DNA of 64,000 nucleotides from an uncultured Bacteriovoracaceae bacterium (GTDB lineage Bacteria > Bdellovibrionota > Bacteriovoracia > Bacteriovoracales > Bacteriovoracaceae): assembly GCA_950054155.1 (NCBI GenBank), contig CATLOT010000007.1:1-64000 (forward strand), written 5' to 3'. Below are positions 60,266-64,000 of the stretch, one piece after another (position 1 is the first letter of the stretch; each line of letters begins with the position of its first letter). Under the pieces are notes generated by a model. The model had not been told where the DNA came from. It searched no databases and saw nothing but the letters and a program-made list of their open reading frames with translations. Made by a program: the position numbers and the translations under genes.

Positions 60266-62034
60266 CACCAATCCTTTTTGTTGTTTTGGGAGCGCTCTTG
60301 GGTTGATGTATCTAAGTATTTTTGTTGTAAGTTTCGATCATCAGACATTATCTGCTTTATGATCGCCGGAACTTTAATCATCTTTCGCTTCTTTCTAATT
60401 TCATCTTGGCTTTCTTTTACCGACTTAGGCTTGGGTGTAGACTTCTCTTTTTTGTCATTATTATCCTGCTGGTCAGAAGGCTTGGGGTCACCATCCTTCT
60501 TTTTTTTACCAGATTCCTTCTTGTCCTTTTTATCAGAGTCACCTTTTTGCTCCTTGCCTTGATCTTTATTCTCTTGCCCCTCTTTTTCCTCTTTGTTTTT
60601 TTCTCCATCGCCTTGTTTCTTTTGTTTTTTCTTCTCTTCAGACTTGGAGTCTTTATTATTTTCTTTTGATTGCTTATTTTTCTGATTTAAAGCGAGGAGA
60701 ACATTCTGCCGAATATAGGACTCTTCTTCATCTTTTATTTTTACAAGTCCGCTTCTTCCATCTTTTTGTAGCTGAGCAAGAACCTTTAAGGCTAATGCAC
60801 TTTCCTTGGTGCCAATGAGAGAAAGGGCATAATTATTTATATCTGCAGCAGTCAACTTCTTACGATCAACCTCTTCATAGATAACGCGAGCAAGTTCTGG
60901 CTTTTTTTCTTTCATATAAAGCGATGCTAACTTTAGCTTCGCATCCACACCAACGTCTTCAGTTTTTAGTATTTCCTCTAAGTTAGTTATTTCTTCATCT
61001 GCTATTGAGGGTCTTTGGCCACCAAAGAGGATAAAGATTAATAAAACCGACATTCTTGAGTAAGACTTTGGAATATAAAGTAAGAAAGAGATAAGGAGGA
61101 GTATTAGAGCTGGAAGTAAATAAACCTCTACCTTTACAGGGCGGATTGTGACCTTTCCCTTAGCAAGGCGTTGCTGAAAGTTATTATTAAAAAAAGTTAA
61201 GATGTCCTCCGTGGGAATTGTGTAACTATTTGCAATCCAAAAATCATAAGTTTCAACTTTGTTTTTGAGTTCCTTAAGCCACTCCTCATTGAGTTTTGTT
61301 ATAACTTCTTTTCCTTTAAACTTTTTATAACCACGAAAAACACCATACTGATCTCGATTTGGAATCTTTGAACCACGGGCAGTACCGACACCTACGACAG
61401 CAAGGGAAACATCCTTTGGTAAATCTAAAGTGAAGCTATCATCATGACCTTCACTATCGGTAAAAACGAGAAGATTCCCACTAAGTCGCTTATTCTTTCC
61501 CTGGTCTAACCTGAAATAGCCAAGACTCTCTTTAATTGCTTGAGAAATATTGGATCCTCCATCAAATAGCCTTAGGTTTTCAAGTCCGGCTACCCTGGCA
61601 TCCAACAGATCAAGATCATCAGTAAAGGGAACAAGTCTCTTTTGTGTATCCGAAAACAAGACAACAGCCACCTTATGACCATAGGCTTTCTTTATAAAGT
61701 GACGTGCCATTAATAAGGACTTCTTAAATCGATTGGGTCTAACGTCCTCTGCCAGCATGGATGCAGAACTATCAATAACAATAATCGTTTTTTGATCGGG
61801 AATTTTAGAGTCTAGTTTCTCCTGTGGCCCTCTGGGATCCAGAAGACTTATTCCCAAAAGGATAGCTGAAATAATAAAAAGGAGTGATCTCAGTTTATTT
61901 TTAAAGGTCACCTTCTTAAAAAATGTATATTCTATAAATTGATTTTTTTTCTTTTCTTCTCTTAAATAAAAGAGAAGATATATTGCAAGAACAACTAGAA
62001 TTGGAAAAAGAAGATCTATTTTTAAGTAATTCAA
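60265..62034 (-). CDS. BatB-BatC fusion: VWA membrane protein with TPR and Lys/Glu-rich tail
   Basis: The 589-residue protein has two N-terminal membrane helices (about 8-24, 50-65), a von Willebrand A domain with MIDAS D88-x-S90-x-S92, and two further hydrophobic helices (about 305-320, 328-338). TPR helices (about 350-425, BatC-like) follow, then a low-complexity Lys/Glu/Asp/Gly-rich segment (about 452-540). BatB and BatC are separate in Bacteroides. The tail beyond 540 is a short helix (about 545-575). The VWA domain would bind a divalent cation in the periplasm. Confidence 0.85.
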   Translation of the reverse strand: MNYLKIDLLFPILVVLAIYLLFYLREEKKKNQFIEYTFFKKVTFKNKLRSLLFIISAILLGISLLDPRGPQEKLDSKIPDQKTIIVIDSSASMLAEDVRPNRFKKSLLMARHFIKKAYGHKVAVVLFSDTQKRLVPFTDDLDLLDARVAGLENLRLFDGGSNISQAIKESLGYFRLDQGKNKRLSGNLLVFTDSEGHDDSFTLDLPKDVSLAVVGVGTARGSKIPNRDQYGVFRGYKKFKGKEVITKLNEEWLKELKNKVETYDFWIANSYTIPTEDILTFFNNNFQQRLAKGKVTIRPVKVEVYLLPALILLLISFLLYIPKSYSRMSVLLIFILFGGQRPSIADEEITNLEEILKTEDVGVDAKLKLASLYMKEKKPELARVIYEEVDRKKLTAADINNYALSLIGTKESALALKVLAQLQKDGRSGLVKIKDEEESYIRQNVLLALNQKNKQSKENNKDSKSEEKKKQKKQGDGEKNKEEKEGQENKDQGKEQKGDSDKKDKKESGKKKKDGDPKPSDQQDNNDKKEKSTPKPKSVKESQDEIRKKRKMIKVPAIIKQIMSDDRNLQQKYLDTSTQERSQNNKKDW

Positions 62035-62990
62035 AAGACCTCCCTAAAAACAACAAAACCAAGGAGTTCACTAAAAAGGAATATCACAACTCCCCAAAGA
62101 AGGTAGCTCCAATAAAGCTCTTTATAGATTACTTTACTCGACGCTTTGATTTCTGTTTTTTCAAGCTGCTGAATTTCATTTAAAACCTCTTCCAGTGCAG
62201 CTTCATTACCGGCATAAAAAGATTTCCCCCCTGTGATTTTAGATATCTTCTCAAGTGTTTCTAAATCAACACTCCCGCCAGGTATTCTTTGGTACCGACT
62301 TCCACTGGTTCTCAGAAGAGCTGCATTCGATCGCTGACCGATCCCGATAGTATAAACCTTCACTCCCTGATCTCGAGCCTGCTCAGCCGCCTGTAAGGGC
62401 GTCATGTTTCCAACATTAGACACACCATCCGTAAGGAGCACAACGATCTTATTTTCAGCTAATGATTGTGTTGCACGGCCAACCGCTAATCCCAGCGCAT
62501 CCCCAATATTTGTTCCGCTTCCAAGAAAACCAGTGTTTATTTCATCAACAATTTTTTCAATTAAGTCTAAATCCGTAGATAGAGGTAAGAGAGTAAAAGC
62601 CTTTTCCGAAAACATAACAATACCGATACGGTCCGTAGGTCGCATTTTTAGAAAGTCGCGTATCTTTTCTTTTGCAGCCACTAACCGATTGGGCTTAAAG
62701 TCTTCTGCAAGCATTGAGCGCGAAACATCCACAACCATAAATATATCATTTACCTTAATAGTATTTTCAGAAAACCCAAGTGGAACCCTAGGCTGTGTTA
62801 ATGAAAAACCGATGAGAGCTAGACCTAACAATCCAAGCAATCCCTTCAAGTGGCGTAGATAATCGAAAGTATTTCTCGCGTTTTTAGCCGTAAAAAACTC
62901 TGGTTTTTTAAACCATTGAAAATGACGAGATAAATAGGCGAACAGCAACGCAATCGTTAGGATACTATAGTAGGGGTTTTTAAACTCCAT
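62031..62990 (-). CDS. batA: BatA-family VWA membrane protein
   Basis: The 319-residue protein has an N-terminal membrane helix (about 5-20), a second (about 50-66), a VWA domain with MIDAS D88-x-S90-x-S92, TDGVSNVGN (about 186-194) and a C-terminal helix (about 295-315). It overlaps the BatB-BatC gene by four bases and the upstream gene by 11 bases. Together they are thought to form a membrane complex with BatB. Confidence 0.88.
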   Translation of the reverse strand: MEFKNPYYSILTIALLFAYLSRHFQWFKKPEFFTAKNARNTFDYLRHLKGLLGLLGLALIGFSLTQPRVPLGFSENTIKVNDIFMVVDVSRSMLAEDFKPNRLVAAKEKIRDFLKMRPTDRIGIVMFSEKAFTLLPLSTDLDLIEKIVDEINTGFLGSGTNIGDALGLAVGRATQSLAENKIVVLLTDGVSNVGNMTPLQAAEQARDQGVKVYTIGIGQRSNAALLRTSGSRYQRIPGGSVDLETLEKISKITGGKSFYAGNEAALEEVLNEIQQLEKTEIKASSKVIYKELYWSYLLWGVVIFLFSELLGFVVFREVF

Positions 62991-63750
62991 CCCTTACCTC
63001 CCTTGCTGCTTTTTTGGCCATACTTAAGAGATGGTCTATCTTTTGACTTCTCCAATCCGGTGTAAACTGTTTGTCTCTATATTCTTTAAAGAGATTGGTG
63101 AGTGTGATGCTTGAGTGGCTCTTAGCATCTAGCAAAACTCTTCTCTTTTCATATAGAATCTCCAAATCACGGTGGGTCGATGCACCTTCGAGGAGCAACA
63201 AGTATTCATTTACTTCATCAACTTTCCGTTTCCCACCCATGTCTCGCATTACGATTTTATAAATAAGAAATGATCCAAAAAATAAAGCGCAGATTGCTAA
63301 AAGATAATACCACCATGGCCAATTTCGTTTAAACTCAAAGTCTCTGTTTAAGATTGCGAACTGTTGCTGGACAAGGTCTGTTTTCTCTATATCTGGAAGC
63401 CTAACTTCAATCGGGATATTAGATTCTTTAAAAGCCCAAATGTTAACATTATTAAACTGAGCCTCTTTCGCAAGCGTTGCCGTCATTTCAACCACGAGCG
63501 CATCTGCATTATTAAGAGATGGGCTTATACTTTTCACTTCGCTGATATAGAACAAATCAAGGAAAAACTTATTTTCAAAGTCTTCAACTTTGAAAAGTGA
63601 AGAATCAGCAGGTACTAGGACCAGTTCGTAATCATAGGCTTCGCCAACCCTTACTTTTTTGGCTTCACCTTTTAGCTGCAAAAAACCAGACACATCACTG
63701 GCGTGAGCTGACATGATTAAAAGTAAAAATAGGCTCAAAAGTATCTTCAT
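62980..63750 (-). CDS. Bat-operon membrane protein, unnamed
   Basis: The 256-residue protein has a signal peptide (about 1-17), a BatD-like beta domain outside (about 18-140), one membrane helix (about 148-166) and a helical cytoplasmic end. It occupies the position between DUF58 and batA seen in many Bat operons. Its start overlaps the DUF58 gene stop by four bases (ATGA). I cannot assign it more closely. Confidence 0.65.
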   Translation of the reverse strand: MKILLSLFLLLIMSAHASDVSGFLQLKGEAKKVRVGEAYDYELVLVPADSSLFKVEDFENKFFLDLFYISEVKSISPSLNNADALVVEMTATLAKEAQFNNVNIWAFKESNIPIEVRLPDIEKTDLVQQQFAILNRDFEFKRNWPWWYYLLAICALFFGSFLIYKIVMRDMGGKRKVDEVNEYLLLLEGASTHRDLEILYEKRRVLLDAKSHSSITLTNLFKEYRDKQFTPDWRSQKIDHLLSMAKKAAREVRDGV

Positions 63751-64000
63751 ATCATTTCGCGGATAAACTGATCAAGGTAGCGATCCTCTACCTTCAAATC
63801 CTTTATCCTTCCCCCAAAGCTTGGGATATCATTTTCCTTAGAATTAACGACTTTTACAGAAGAGCCGCCCAGCGTACCTCTACTCAGCAAGGAGATTGGC
63901 CTCGTCTTAGCATAATCAAGAGGTGCAAGAATTCTAAAGCAATGAGCATTCTTATTATGGGTAACTTTCTTAAAACTATCTTCTGTTAAAAAATCTAACC
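63747..64000 (-). CDS. Partial DUF58-like gene (C-terminal 84 codons), cut by the window edge
   Basis: Translating the minus strand from the window edge gives an open frame of 84 codons including the stop TGA. It reads LDFLTEDSFKKV, then HCFRILAPLDYAKTRPISLLSRG, then DRYLDQFIREMI. Its position directly before the Bat genes and its general look (a DP/LD-type strand after a hydrophobic helix) suggest the C-terminus of a DUF58 protein. The identity is inference, because the VWA-like core lies outside the window. Confidence 0.45.
   Translation of the reverse strand, partial: LDFLTEDSFKKVTHNKNAHCFRILAPLDYAKTRPISLLSRGTLGGSSVKVVNSKENDIPSFGGRIKDLKVEDRYLDQFIREMI

Noticed and set aside
60417-60670. 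Lys/Glu-rich repeat as a possible CRISPR or repeat region
   Set aside because: It is low-complexity coding sequence in the batB-batC gene without regular spacing.
62404-62862. Open frame of 152 residues on the plus strand inside batA
   Set aside because: It is antisense to a conserved VWA domain and has no ribosome site.

Overview
The window looks like core chromosome of a low-GC, flagellated, diderm predatory or delta-type bacterium. The best guess is Bdellovibrionota, order Bacteriovoracales (Bacteriovorax/Halobacteriovorax-like). This rests on A/T-rich codon use, a type IV pilus cluster ordered as in Myxococcus (including the PilG/H/I ABC module), tandem short flagellins, and several lipid and envelope genes. 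The assignment is by eye; no database was searched. I see no phage, insertion sequence, CRISPR array, tRNA or rRNA, and no gene-free stretch longer than 300 bases.

Layout. 0.04-3.2 kb: two flagellins read leftward from a good sigma-28-type promoter, followed by an RmlD-like SDR protein whose catalytic Lys is Gln. 3.4-12.7 kb: GNAT protein, UbiB-type kinase, then a rightward run of a secreted protein, a Cys-rich zinc protein, greA, recG, an FHA-like protein and an alpha/beta hydrolase. A leftward divergent RelA/SpoT-synthetase-like protein and pgpA follow. 12.7-19 kb: recA (preceded by three 11-bp-phased TTACGC repeats), recX, alaS and a lipoprotein of the oligopeptide-binding type. 19-24.7 kb: small genes including a stand-alone histidine-phosphotransfer-like domain, an acyl-CoA ligase, rpoZ and lon. 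24.7-30.4 kb: secreted AMIN-like protein, a matrixin-like metalloprotease with a partner, and a UvrA paralogue with one intact and one degenerate ATP site. 30.5-39.8 kb: rplM-rpsI, then TPR-tamB-tamA (Omp85). 39.8-42.7 kb: aroQ-efp-accB-accC. 42.8-56.9 kb: type IV pilus cluster (pilB-T-C, pilA, pilG-like, pilH, pilI, pilD, pilM-N-O-P-Q, TPR protein). 57-64 kb: Bat (aerotolerance) operon from a partial DUF58 gene through batA, a batB-batC fusion and batD, running into ribF and aroE.

How the genes work together. The pilus cluster encodes a whole machine: pilin, peptidase, assembly and retraction ATPases, platform, alignment complex, secretin and an ABC transporter. TamA/TamB and the Omp85 barrel serve outer-membrane assembly. 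RecA, RecX, RecG and the UvrA paralogue handle DNA repair and recombination. The most unusual items are the RelA-like protein, the asymmetric UvrA paralogue, the stand-alone DHp protein, the phased repeats before recA, the five-codon leader before a flagellin, and a recurring TANNNT-N6-ATG arrangement at starts that lack a ribosome binding site, which suggests leaderless mRNAs. Most gene calls are conventional; no wholly new multi-gene system is evident.
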